From RBG-16-57-9 sp964529745 (lineage in GTDB: Archaea > Thermoproteota > Bathyarchaeia > TCS64): a stretch of DNA of 64,000 nucleotides. This document shows positions 32,910 through 40,528 of the stretch, piece by piece. The stretch spans positions 1 to 64,000 of the forward strand of contig CAZGZR010000004.1 of NCBI GenBank assembly GCA_964529745.1, in the 5' to 3' direction. A model generated the notes under the pieces. It did no database searches and was not told where the DNA came from. It saw only the letters and a program-made list of their open reading frames with translations. Position 1 is the first letter of the stretch, and every line of letters begins with the position of its first letter. A program made the position numbers and the translations under genes.

Positions 32910-33251
32910 ATGTCTGCTATAGATAAGGCCATCCAGGATCATGAGCGCATATTATCTGACGGTCTCACCGAGGCGGACGGATATAAACGCCGACTAGACA
33001 CCCTAATAGAGCTTAAGAAGATACACCATGAGCATGTTGACCTCTCTCAATATCCTGGCGGGGAGAAACCGACGAGAAGAGAGAGGGCTAAGGCGTTGAG
33101 TCTTTTGTGCTGGGGTGACTTGGCGGGCTGCTGTGCACCGTCGAAGGGCTGTACTACGCATCTGGCGGTCTGTGAGTTTCTGGGGGTTGACCCTGAGGAA
33201 GTTTTCTCTGCTAAGGTTAAAGCGGTCAGGAAGGTCATGGATTCTGTGTGA
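32910..33251 (+). CDS. Cysteine-motif protein, possible relative of methanogenesis marker domain 9
   Basis: 113 residues. The helical N-terminal half is followed by LLCWGDLAGCCAPSKGCTTHLAVCEFLGVDPEEV, a five-cysteine motif that reminds me of the small domain called methanogenesis marker 9 (CC-P-S/G-K-C pattern). Recalled from memory only. If right it would favour a methanogen or related host. Starts 6 bases after the previous gene. Confidence 0.6.
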   Translation: MSAIDKAIQDHERILSDGLTEADGYKRRLDTLIELKKIHHEHVDLSQYPGGEKPTRRERAKALSLLCWGDLAGCCAPSKGCTTHLAVCEFLGVDPEEVFSAKVKAVRKVMDSV

Positions 33252-33370
33252 TCCCCAAATCGGGGAAGAGGAAGAGGATTGGCGCCGCCTTTAGGGAAAT
33301 TCAGTTTTTCTTCAGAGTTATGGTTATCCCCGGCGACGTCGATATCTTAGAAGCTATACCTGAGATATAA
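33248..33370 (+). CDS. Possible very small protein (40 aa)
   Basis: GTG at 33248 overlaps the previous stop (GTGTGA). It encodes a basic start (MIPKSGKRKRIGAAF) and a hydrophobic middle (IQFFFRVMVIPGDVDIL). Coding status is uncertain; supported only by the start/stop overlap and lack of another feature here. Confidence 0.35.
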   Translation: MIPKSGKRKRIGAAFREIQFFFRVMVIPGDVDILEAIPEI

Positions 33371-33380
33371 AGTTTCTAGG

Positions 33381-33704
33381 CTAAGTGTATAGCTCTCTGA
33401 AGGCGTGGCTATACAGAACTGCGTTTATCTGTTCTACTGTTTTCTTTGTCGCTTCTACATTGTTATCGTCTATTGCGTCGTACAATATGTTCGAGAGTTG
33501 AACTAAGTCTCCATTAACATTGCAGGTTCTAGAAGCACTATCGCTGAGTCCCTTAATTGTCTCAGCCTGCGGTAAAGCTAACTCACGAAGGCTGGTGTCC
33601 CGTGTGTCTCCTCTCTTTATCAATCTGAGTACGGCATCAATTTGATCAAGCTCCATTTCCATGCTCATACCCTTAACAAAGCAACGCGCTGGAACTTCCA
33701 TCAC
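33381..33704 (-). CDS. Hypothetical helical protein
   Basis: 107 residues (start ATG 33704 or 33701). Helical, with two Cys (ARCF and RTCN). No motif recognised. Monocistronic and convergent with the rightward operon; an AT-rich stretch near 33735-33752 may hold its promoter. Confidence 0.6.
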   Translation of the reverse strand: MMEVPARCFVKGMSMEMELDQIDAVLRLIKRGDTRDTSLRELALPQAETIKGLSDSASRTCNVNGDLVQLSNILYDAIDDNNVEATKKTVEQINAVLYSHAFRELYT

Positions 33705-33756
33705 AGTTACCTCTAACTAGAACATAACGTGATGATAGATAAATGTATTTTTAGGT

Positions 33757-34299
33757 CTAGATGGTCTCTGCCTCGTAGACGTCTATCTTCTTCATAAGTG
33801 AGAGCGTTTTCCACCATGCTTCGGCCTGCTGAACCTCGACGGATAGATCGTTGTCGTACTCAGGGAAAGGCTGAGCTGCTAGCTCCAGGAGGGGCGCAAG
33901 TTTGAGGTCCCGCCTGTACTGGTTAACCTCCTCGAAGGTGATTTTCTCCCTGTCTTTGAAGGGCTCCCGTTCCTCGGGTCCGAGTGCGGCGAGCTCGTAG
34001 GCGGTGGACTTGGCTATGCCTCCCTGCCTGTATAATTCCTCGAAGCACGGCTCGAGCGTCGTTAGGCTGATGAGGCGGAACACCGCCGCTTGGCTGATGT
34101 TGAGGAGGCCTGCAAAGTGGTCCTGGGTTAGGGTTACCTCGTGGGGTCCCTCGCCTTTGTCCAGGGGTACCTTCTCTCCTATCAGGCGGGCTATCTCGCG
34201 GCCCTCCTCAAAGGGGTCTCCCCGGCGGTGGATGATGTACAGCTGGTCAAGGACCACCTGCTGCTGCTCCCCTATCTCAACGGGTTTATCCTCGTTCAC
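33757..34299 (-). CDS. ParB/KorB-like HTH protein lacking the N-terminal ParB domain
   Basis: 180 residues from GTG 34299, eight bases after GGGAG; GTG 34353 would add 18 residues but overlaps the small gene upstream. The core LTQDHFAGLLNISQAAVFRLISLTTLEPCFEELYRQGGIAKSTAYELAAL is the ParB-type HTH. No ParB CTPase motif (GxxRR) is visible before it. May bind a partition site or regulate genes. No adjacent ParA; an Mrp/ParA gene lies 7 kb away. Confidence 0.7.
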   Translation of the reverse strand: MNEDKPVEIGEQQQVVLDQLYIIHRRGDPFEEGREIARLIGEKVPLDKGEGPHEVTLTQDHFAGLLNISQAAVFRLISLTTLEPCFEELYRQGGIAKSTAYELAALGPEEREPFKDREKITFEEVNQYRRDLKLAPLLELAAQPFPEYDNDLSVEVQQAEAWWKTLSLMKKIDVYEAETI

Positions 34300-34303
34300 G
34301 CTA

Positions 34304-34432
34304 TCAACTCCCTTTCCTCTTACTCCCTTGGTGCCGTCTTTGATGATAGCCACGTCGACGATCCCATTTAGTAAATAAGACCTTAATCTTATCCCCTGTT
34401 TTCATTGGCTCTCTCTTTTTTGCCATACTCAT
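34304..34432 (-). CDS. Small basic protein (42 aa)
   Basis: ATG 34432 overlaps the upstream stop (ATGA) and TGA is at 34304. Very basic product (MSMAKKREPMKTGDKIKVLF, then RRRGYHQRRHQ). If the ParB-like gene begins at 34353 these two overlap by 50 bases; with GTG 34299 they do not. Confidence 0.45.
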   Translation of the reverse strand: MSMAKKREPMKTGDKIKVLFTKWDRRRGYHQRRHQGSKRKGS

Positions 34433-35130
34433 TTTTTTAGCACCTCCAGTTGGAAGCCGTGACCCTTGATTTTGTCGACCGCTGGGGGTATCCTGTTTTC
34501 TTGGTTTATGTACTCGAAGTGGAACCTGGGGAACCGGAGTATGACGCCTGGCTTGTACTCTTTGACTCGGTTTAATGGTTCTCCTTTTGTGTCGTAGGCT
34601 CTGTTAATGACATACTTCACAGAGGGCGTTTTAACAAGGAAAGCCTCTGTGTCATACATCTTTTTCAGGGTGTGCTTAGCGTTTGACTTGGCTGAGGATA
34701 GATCCCAGAGGTCCCCGATACACAGGTGGACGTCCTGCTTCTCCGTGGGGCACCACTCGTCTCTGAGCTTGTATCCGAACTGAGGTATAGCCCGGGGATG
34801 GACTAGCATAAGCTGGCTTAGCCCCGGCGTGAGGTTAGAGAGATCACTGTTTATGGGAATCTTCTTTGATACGCCGTCCATTATGGCCTCCTCAATGTAG
34901 TCAGGCACGAAAGGGTAGTTGCCCTTACCGATCCACATGATTACGTGCCGGACCCCGTTGGCGTCTGGTGGTGTCACGATGGGGGCGCGGAAGTAGCCTC
35001 CAGGGTACTCGACGACGGGATCCACCAGGAAGCTTGTTAGGGGTAGCCCCCCGATGCTCTCACTTACGCATAGGTAGAGGCTGTTTTCCTTTCGGGTTCC
35101 GCAGCCTCTTTCAGGGACGGTTTCACTCAA
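34429..35130 (-). CDS. Hypothetical protein under shared operator
   Basis: 233 residues from TTG 35130. Beta-rich, with Cys in the N-terminus (GCGTRKENSLYLCVSE) and in DEWCPTEKQDVHLC. No nucleotide-binding motif. Its promoter has operator site 2 at 35147-35161, grouping it with the clamp gene and other presumed early genes. Confidence 0.65.
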   Translation of the reverse strand: MSETVPERGCGTRKENSLYLCVSESIGGLPLTSFLVDPVVEYPGGYFRAPIVTPPDANGVRHVIMWIGKGNYPFVPDYIEEAIMDGVSKKIPINSDLSNLTPGLSQLMLVHPRAIPQFGYKLRDEWCPTEKQDVHLCIGDLWDLSSAKSNAKHTLKKMYDTEAFLVKTPSVKYVINRAYDTKGEPLNRVKEYKPGVILRFPRFHFEYINQENRIPPAVDKIKGHGFQLEVLKK

Positions 35131-35146
35131 ACAAGGTCACGGATAA

Positions 35147-35161
35147 TATACAATTTGTATA
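35147..35161 (-). promoter_or_regulatory. Operator TATACAANTTGTATA, site 2
   Basis: Perfect palindrome TATACAATTTGTATA, 17 bases before the TTG start at 35130, directly after an ATATAT stretch on the minus strand. Same geometry as the other five sites. Confidence 0.75.
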
Positions 35162-35171
35162 ATATATGAGG

Positions 35172-35300
35172 TTAGTGCTTTGTGTAGTGGTTGCCGCACT
35201 CCGTGCAGATTATTGAGACCCTGCCTGCGTGCTGGTCCTCATCTATCCTGCCGAGGGCCCCGCAGCGGGAGCACCTTTCCCAATAGAGAGTTTCGGTCAA
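35172..35300 (-). CDS. Tiny zinc-ribbon protein (42 aa)
   Basis: TTG 35300 to TAA 35172-35174, 3 bases after the upstream stop. Two knuckles CSRC (residues 10-13) and CTEC (33-36) make a complete zinc ribbon. Its 3' end sits just before operator site 2. Confidence 0.6.
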   Translation of the reverse strand: MTETLYWERCSRCGALGRIDEDQHAGRVSIICTECGNHYTKH

Positions 35301-35303
35301 GGG

Positions 35304-35831
35304 TTAAGCTTCTATGAGGATTGAGTCTACGCTGATCTTGGTGTCGAGATGGGGGCTGCTGGTGATCCACACGGCGTCTATGGGCTCCGTAACGCCTATG
35401 TTCTCTATCTCCCAGGTCTCGTAATCGTCTTTCAATACCTGGTATTTCACGTAGGCGGATTTGAAGCCTGTCGGCCTTGTAACCATACAGTCTATGCCTA
35501 TGAGGGAACGCCAGTCTACGTCTTTCTTGGCGGTGAAAGTGATCTTGTCGACGCCCTCGAGGTCGACGTACTGTAGTATGCCGCCGATGTAGAAGGCACC
35601 GAATGCGGCCTGCTTACATGTGATATCCACTACGCCTATGGCGGGGGGGTCTAGACGTCGTTGCTCAACTTCGGTGCCGATGGTTGGAACCCAGTCCCCT
35701 AACGACAAGAAGGGGTCAAACAGGAAGCTCTTGGTGGAGAAGAAGCTGCCGGTGACTTTCTTGGGTGCAAGCTGATCGACGAGGCTGCTTAGAGACTGCA
35801 TATCAGTTATCTCTATTGTGGGTTTCCTCAA
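35304..35831 (-). CDS. Beta-rich hypothetical protein
   Basis: 175 residues, mainly beta-strand after a short helical start. The later part (DVDWRSLIGIDCMVTRPTG) resembles carbohydrate-binding or fibre domains, but no family is certain. Divergent from the PP-loop enzyme gene. Confidence 0.6.
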   Translation of the reverse strand: MRKPTIEITDMQSLSSLVDQLAPKKVTGSFFSTKSFLFDPFLSLGDWVPTIGTEVEQRRLDPPAIGVVDITCKQAAFGAFYIGGILQYVDLEGVDKITFTAKKDVDWRSLIGIDCMVTRPTGFKSAYVKYQVLKDDYETWEIENIGVTEPIDAVWITSSPHLDTKISVDSILIEA

Positions 35832-35903
35832 TATAGTTTGCGCTGGATAACCTGTGCAGGTGTCAGGGTTTTTATGTGGTACCCCCCAGTTGTTAGGTAT
35901 ACC

Positions 35904-36710
35904 ATGTCCATGCTCACGCCGGATATGCTTAAGGCCCGGATAAGGCTAGCAATGAGGCACCCCAACTCGGCTACTCCTGCAAGAGAGATTATTGAGAAGG
36001 CCCTAGAGAAAAGAGTCTATGTGGCGTTTAGCGGTGGCCGCTGTAGCCAGGTAACCCTCCACCTGGTCATACAGCAGGATCCAGATATCCCCGTGATGTT
36101 CAACAACACCGGCGTAGAGTACCCTGAAACCGTGAAACATGTGCACCGGATCGCCGAGGAATGGAACCTAAACTTCAAGGAGATACGCCCAGAAACCGAT
36201 TACTGGACCCTCGTTAAAGAGCACGGGTTCCCCCAGCTGAGGGGCTCCTCTAAGAAGAAGGGACGGCCAAGGAAGCCGGCGTGCTGCAGGTACCTGAAAG
36301 AGGAACCGGCTAAAAGATACATGGAGGAGCACCACATGGATGGCTTTATCTCGGGGCTTCGGGTAGAGGAGAGCCGCCCCCGGGCGTTGGCGATATACCA
36401 GAGGGGTCCCTATTACTTGGCTAAGAGGGACGGTATCTGGAAGTTCCACCCGGTGGCTGTGTGGTCCATGGGAAAGCTCATGAGGTATGTGAAGGACCAC
36501 GATATCCCTTTGAACCCGCTTTACGAGAAGGGCCTGCCTCGAGTAGGCTGTATGCCGTGCACTGGATTCTTGGACTGGCGGCAGCAGCTGATGGAGGTTA
36601 ACCCAGAGTATTATAAGTGGCTTAACCGGGAGTACCAGAAGTCGCTAGGCGAGCCTACCCTATGGGAGTTCGTCGACGAATACGATCTCTGCGTCGAGGA
36701 CCTCAAGTAA
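35904..36710 (+). CDS. PAPS-reductase/PP-loop family enzyme with altered SGG motif
   Basis: 268 residues from ATG 35904, 29 bases after a TTTTTATG box. The PP-loop reads AFSGGRCSQV at 41-50, where most relatives have SGGKDS/T. Downstream KPACCRYLKEEP, ISGLRVEESRPRA and RVGCMPCTGF are typical of phosphoadenosine-phosphosulfate-reductase-like proteins. Relatives reduce PAPS, thiolate nucleic acids or serve in phage defence systems. The Cys pairs suggest Fe-S or zinc. Confidence 0.8.
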   Translation: MSMLTPDMLKARIRLAMRHPNSATPAREIIEKALEKRVYVAFSGGRCSQVTLHLVIQQDPDIPVMFNNTGVEYPETVKHVHRIAEEWNLNFKEIRPETDYWTLVKEHGFPQLRGSSKKKGRPRKPACCRYLKEEPAKRYMEEHHMDGFISGLRVEESRPRALAIYQRGPYYLAKRDGIWKFHPVAVWSMGKLMRYVKDHDIPLNPLYEKGLPRVGCMPCTGFLDWRQQLMEVNPEYYKWLNREYQKSLGEPTLWEFVDEYDLCVEDLK

Positions 36711-37218
36711 TCCCTTTATGGGATTACGTTAATGTTCACCGTTTAGAAACCTTGTTTTAACAGCATTATAACCCGTGTAACAGCACAAGATATAAATTAC
36801 TGTCTGTTGTTAAGAATAACTGAGGGTTGGGCGCGTAGGGGTCCAGGGCCATTCCGGATCAAGAACCTCTGGGCCTTCTCACCCTCAGCCTGAACTTTTT
36901 GAGGTAGTCCAGCGCCACTGGACTACGTAACTGTTTTAATGGTGATATACCCCCTCTAGATTGATCCGGAATGGAACGTGATCAATGTAATCTCAAAGAG
37001 GATAAGTTTCTCTCCCGGCCGCCGATCGTCTCCTACAGACAGGATAATCCTAATATCTGTGATACAATTATACCGCTGCTTCTAACTTCTACGCAGGTAG
37101 TCTACTGGGAGGAGACTACCTACTCCGAAGGTCTACTAGCAAAAACTACAGGTAGTAGTCTACCAGTAGACTACTACCCCCCCTATTTCACTAATAGTCA
37201 ATCGGAGGAGATAGTCTC
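36711..37218. other. Non-coding region with two concentric dyads (origin candidate)
   Basis: About 500 bases between the PP-loop gene and the winged-helix gene. They hold two separate sets of nested inverted repeats, described individually, sharing the element GTAGTC. The region lies directly before a winged-helix protein and MCM, the classic place for an archaeal or plasmid replication origin. Confidence 0.6.
36820..36974. repeat. Nested inverted repeats, left dyad
   Basis: CCATTCCGGATCAA (36849-36862) matches TTGATCCGGAATGG (36961-36974), 14 of 14. Inside lies a perfect GTAGTCCAG/CTGGACTAC hairpin (36904-36926, 5-base loop) centred within 4 bases of the outer pair. CTGAGGGT/ACCCTCAG (36820-36827, 36881-36888) forms another stem. 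Could be protein sites or structured RNA. Confidence 0.7.
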
Positions 37219-37242
37219 TTGTCAGTAGACTACCTGCGTAGA
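37088..37242. repeat. 155-bp concentric dyad, right half of origin candidate
   Basis: Twenty-base arms at 37088-37107 (TCTACGCAGGTAGTCTACTG) and 37223-37242 are exact reverse complements. Exactly at their centre (37164.5) is a 28-bp palindrome, 37151-37178, with 13-base arms (GGTAGTAGTCTAC) and a CA spacer. Intermediate parts (37111-37124 and 37204-37219) also pair imperfectly. The unit GTAGTCTAC recurs throughout. The right arm runs into the start region of the winged-helix gene. Confidence 0.8.
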
Positions 37243-37806
37243 CGACAGAAGATGATTAAACAGCTCACAAAACTAATCTTTCTATCTGATATACCTCACG
37301 AATGGGTTCTAGATGAGCTACATAACCTCGTCTTAAACATGAGCAGCTTCAAGGTTTTGGCCTGCATCCTCAATCACCGGGCAGCCACGGCCTACTTTCT
37401 AAGAAGCGAGCTCAAGATGACGAAACCGACGGTCTACAAGTCTCTGAATTATCTAAAGGATCAGGGATACATCGTTGAGTCTAGGCCTGTGTCAATTAAG
37501 GGGACCAGGAGCGTGAAGGTGTATGCGGTCCCCGATTACACAGCCGACGACGTTCTACACGCCAGGGAGAAAGACAGGATCACTAGGACGCCGGCGTACA
37601 CAGAGGTAGAGAGGATATACCAGGCTATGCTTGACGATTATCTCCTGTTGAAGATAACTAACTATCTGCCTGAGAGGAAAAAGATCTACACCGGTTCGCT
37701 GAACGAAGTGGGAAGAAAACTCGTCAAGGGCGTAAGGTGGCTGGATATACAGCCTATGGTTCTACAGAAATTTGAGGATCAAGGCTACAAAGTAGTAGTG
37801 GGGTGA
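37219..37806 (+). CDS. Winged-helix DNA-binding protein next to origin candidate
   Basis: 195 residues from TTG 37219, or 184 from ATG 37252, which would leave the repeats outside the gene. Residues about 45-105 form a winged helix (LACILNHRAATAYFLRSELKMTKPTVYKSLNYLKDQGYIVESRP). The C-terminal half is helical, then basic. Candidate initiator or repressor for the GTAGTC repeats. MCM follows after 4 bases. Confidence 0.7.
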   Translation: MSVDYLRRRQKMIKQLTKLIFLSDIPHEWVLDELHNLVLNMSSFKVLACILNHRAATAYFLRSELKMTKPTVYKSLNYLKDQGYIVESRPVSIKGTRSVKVYAVPDYTADDVLHAREKDRITRTPAYTEVERIYQAMLDDYLLLKITNYLPERKKIYTGSLNEVGRKLVKGVRWLDIQPMVLQKFEDQGYKVVVG

Positions 37807-37810
37807 CAAT

Positions 37811-39868
37811 ATGGCAGAACAAAAAGAGGAAACATACGACTCTCAATTTATACAGTTTATAGAGGATTACAAAATAGGGAGGGGATACCCCTACGAAAAG
37901 AAAATATCCTTATTGGTAACCGAAGGAAAGAGAAGCTTAACCGTAGACTATACTGACTTGTACGCTTACGATATTGGCCTGGCAGTTAAGGTTCTTAACA
38001 ACCCGATCTTGATGCTCAAGGAGTTTGGGGTAGCTGTGTTTCAGAAGATGCGGCCAAGTCTATCTCCTCTAGATGCAGAGCAGTTAAGGGCCTACGAAGA
38101 AAAAGAGAACGTGATCACTGTCAGGTTCAATAAGGTACCGAATCTAGTATCATTACGCCACCTGGAAGCAGCTCACATAGGGACGATGATAACCGTGACC
38201 GGCATAGTGGTAAGCACCAGGGTACCTTATCCAAAGCTAACAAAAGCCGTGTTCAGGTGCATGACCCCCGGGTGCAAAACGGTCTCAAATGAGTTAGTGC
38301 AGCCCTACGAATTCCTGTTCCCGACACCGGGAGAGTGCCCCAACTGCAAGGGTAATATGTGGATCGTCGACCCAATGCTAAGCACATACACGAATGTTCA
38401 AGAAGTAAAAATTCAGGAGCGACCTGAGGAACTTCCCCCGGGTCAATTACCTCACAGCATCAAGGTCCTCCTTAAAGACGACTTAGTGAACACCGTGAAT
38501 CCAGGAGACCGAGTGACTCTAACCTGCATAGTCTCCGCTAAACAGGTGAAACCAAAGTCCCTTGAAATGGAGCTACTGCTAGAGGGAAACTACGTTGAGC
38601 AGATAGCGCCGGGGCAGGAGTCCATGGAGATGTCACCAGAGGATCTAGACAAGATAAAGGAGCTCGCAGCGGATCCCTACATATTCAACAAGTTAGTGGA
38701 AAGCATGGCGCCGAGCATCTATGGGCACAGGTACATCAAAGAGGCCATGGCGGAAGCTCTCTTTGGTGGGGTCCCTAAACAGATAGGAACCACAAGGATA
38801 AGAGGAGATGTAGACGTTCTGATGGTAGGTGACCCGGGCACCGCCAAGAGCCAGATGCTCGAGAGAGCAGCTAGACTAGCTCCCCGGGGGCTACTGACGA
38901 CAGGTAGAGGGTCGACGGCGGCGGGGCTCACGGCGGCAGCCATCCAGGAGAGAGGAGGCGGCGGCTTCGTCCTCGAGGCGGGGGCCCTGGTTCTCGCGGA
39001 TAAGGGTGTCTGCTGCATAGACGAGATCGACAAGATGAGGGACGAGGACAGGGGCGCCATACACCCCGCCATGGAGCAGCAGGTGGTGAGCATCGCCAAA
39101 GGAGGGATAGTTGCGACCCTCAATGCAAGGACAGCGGTGATAGCTGCAGCGAACCCCACCCTGGGGCGGTATAACCCCTACCAGACGATAACCGAGAACA
39201 TCACATTATCGGTGCCCCTGCTAAACCGGTTTGATACCATATTCGTGATGAGAGATGAGCCGAATCCTGAGCGGGATGCGGAGATGGCGGACCACATCTT
39301 AAGGATGCACCGAGCCCCAGAGGAGATGAAGGCGCCGATACCTGACGAGCTTCTACGCAAGTACATAAACAGCGCAAAGGCGATAACGCCGACGCTGACG
39401 GACGAGGCGGTTAAGATGCTGCGAGACTTTTACCTGAAGCTTAGAGCCGCGTCCGTCGATTCAACCATAATGATAACGGCTCGACAGCTGGAGAGCCTGA
39501 TAAGGCAGAGTGAGGCAAGGGCGAGGGCACGGCACAGTAAAGAAGTGACGGAAGAGGACGCTATGGGTGTCATAGCCCTGATGAACAACGTCATGACCCA
39601 GATAGGCATAGACCCAGAGACGGGACAACCGGACCTAGATATAATCTTGACCGGGAAACCAAAGAGCCTTCAGGATAAGCTTCAGAGATTGCTCACAGTG
39701 ATAAGGGAGATGTCAGTGAACACGGCTGTAAGAGACGATGATCTATACGAAGTTCTCCAAAGTGACCACGGCATGGCCCTCAGCGAGTCCGCTAGACTGG
39801 TTGGCATATTGATGAGGGATGGAGCAATATTCAGTCCACGCCCAGGGTTCTACAAGGCCATAAGCTAG
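37811..39868 (+). CDS. mcm: MCM replicative helicase
   Basis: 685 residues, normal length for archaeal MCM. N-terminal OB domain with zinc site (CMTPGCK...CPNCKGN, about 150-180), AAA+ core with GDPGTAKS Walker A near 340, CIDEIDK Walker B near 400, and LLNRFDTIF arginine-finger region near 470, then a C-terminal winged helix. All key residues are present, so it should unwind DNA at the element's own origin. Coupled to the winged-helix gene. Confidence 0.95.
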   Translation: MAEQKEETYDSQFIQFIEDYKIGRGYPYEKKISLLVTEGKRSLTVDYTDLYAYDIGLAVKVLNNPILMLKEFGVAVFQKMRPSLSPLDAEQLRAYEEKENVITVRFNKVPNLVSLRHLEAAHIGTMITVTGIVVSTRVPYPKLTKAVFRCMTPGCKTVSNELVQPYEFLFPTPGECPNCKGNMWIVDPMLSTYTNVQEVKIQERPEELPPGQLPHSIKVLLKDDLVNTVNPGDRVTLTCIVSAKQVKPKSLEMELLLEGNYVEQIAPGQESMEMSPEDLDKIKELAADPYIFNKLVESMAPSIYGHRYIKEAMAEALFGGVPKQIGTTRIRGDVDVLMVGDPGTAKSQMLERAARLAPRGLLTTGRGSTAAGLTAAAIQERGGGGFVLEAGALVLADKGVCCIDEIDKMRDEDRGAIHPAMEQQVVSIAKGGIVATLNARTAVIAAANPTLGRYNPYQTITENITLSVPLLNRFDTIFVMRDEPNPERDAEMADHILRMHRAPEEMKAPIPDELLRKYINSAKAITPTLTDEAVKMLRDFYLKLRAASVDSTIMITARQLESLIRQSEARARARHSKEVTEEDAMGVIALMNNVMTQIGIDPETGQPDLDIILTGKPKSLQDKLQRLLTVIREMSVNTAVRDDDLYEVLQSDHGMALSESARLVGILMRDGAIFSPRPGFYKAIS

Positions 39869-40209
39869 TGTGAGGGGTTAAGCCAGAAGAGTGAATCCCT
39901 TTTCTCTATTACTAAGCTATGGTAACTAAAGGGATAGGGCTTATCTGGGTTAGGAACGAGTTCTCGGGTGACGAGGCCCTTCTTCCTGAGATGGTAGAAA
40001 TAGATCCTCATGGATTCATAGTTACCCCGTCTAATGTGAACCCCTACCGTATCTGCTTCGTCACAGAACCGGTTCCACTCCTGATTGACCTGTGTAATAG
40101 TTTTTCGGGGATTAAGGTACAGGTAGTTGCGGATCCACAGTCCCTTAATGCTAGTGGTGGATCCCTGATGCCTGTAACGCTCAACAAGCTCTCGCTCCCA
40201 AGGCTCCAT
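39865..40209 (-). CDS. Winged-helix-like hypothetical protein
   Basis: 114 residues from ATG 40209; the longer frame upstream runs over the divergent promoter and is unlikely. Basic and helical (WERELVERYRHQGSTTSIKG, MRIYFYHLRKKGLV), with a turn-helix-wing feel. ACTTAAATTG on the minus strand near 40230 is a TATA candidate. Overlaps the MCM stop by 4 bases. Confidence 0.55.
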   Translation of the reverse strand: MEPWERELVERYRHQGSTTSIKGLWIRNYLYLNPRKTITQVNQEWNRFCDEADTVGVHIRRGNYESMRIYFYHLRKKGLVTRELVPNPDKPYPFSYHSLVIEKRDSLFWLNPSH

Positions 40210-40248
40210 GACAGGTGTTAATAACCGTAATAACAATTTAAGTTTAGC

Positions 40249-40527
40249 ATGTCCACGATGGACCGTTGGACCGGTGGAGCTCGCCCCCGTCAGGAACCAA
40301 GGATAGCTAAGGAGATAATACCCCTGGAAAAGTGGGGCGAGTACAGAGGATACGGGATATGGCTTCACCCCATCCACGGTTACTTCGTCATAAAGGAGGG
40401 CTGGCAGAGGATGAACCTGCAACGGATAGACACCCCTGAGGACGCCAGAGACTTCATTAACAAGTTGCCCCCGCATCCAACCTTCTATGAAACCTTAATG
40501 AGGATATCCGGGCACAAGGTTAGATGA
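40249..40527 (+). CDS. Small hypothetical protein
   Basis: 92 residues (ATG 40249 or 40258). Residues 30-60 have a WGEYRGYGIWLHPIHGYFVIKEGWQ strand pattern, likely a small beta fold; the remainder is helical. Divergent from the previous gene. No family recognised. Confidence 0.6.
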   Translation: MSTMDRWTGGARPRQEPRIAKEIIPLEKWGEYRGYGIWLHPIHGYFVIKEGWQRMNLQRIDTPEDARDFINKLPPHPTFYETLMRISGHKVR

Positions 40528-40528
40528 G

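Noticed and set aside
36971..37228. 85-codon ORF across the dyad region
   Set aside because: Its second half is made of the inverted-repeat units of the origin candidate, its composition is odd, and the symmetry explains the sequence better than coding does. A GATATACC box upstream keeps a small chance that it is real.
40210..40476. Extension of the leftward gene 39865-40209
   Set aside because: It covers the divergent promoter and the rightward 92-residue gene, and its composition is unlike the rest of the protein.
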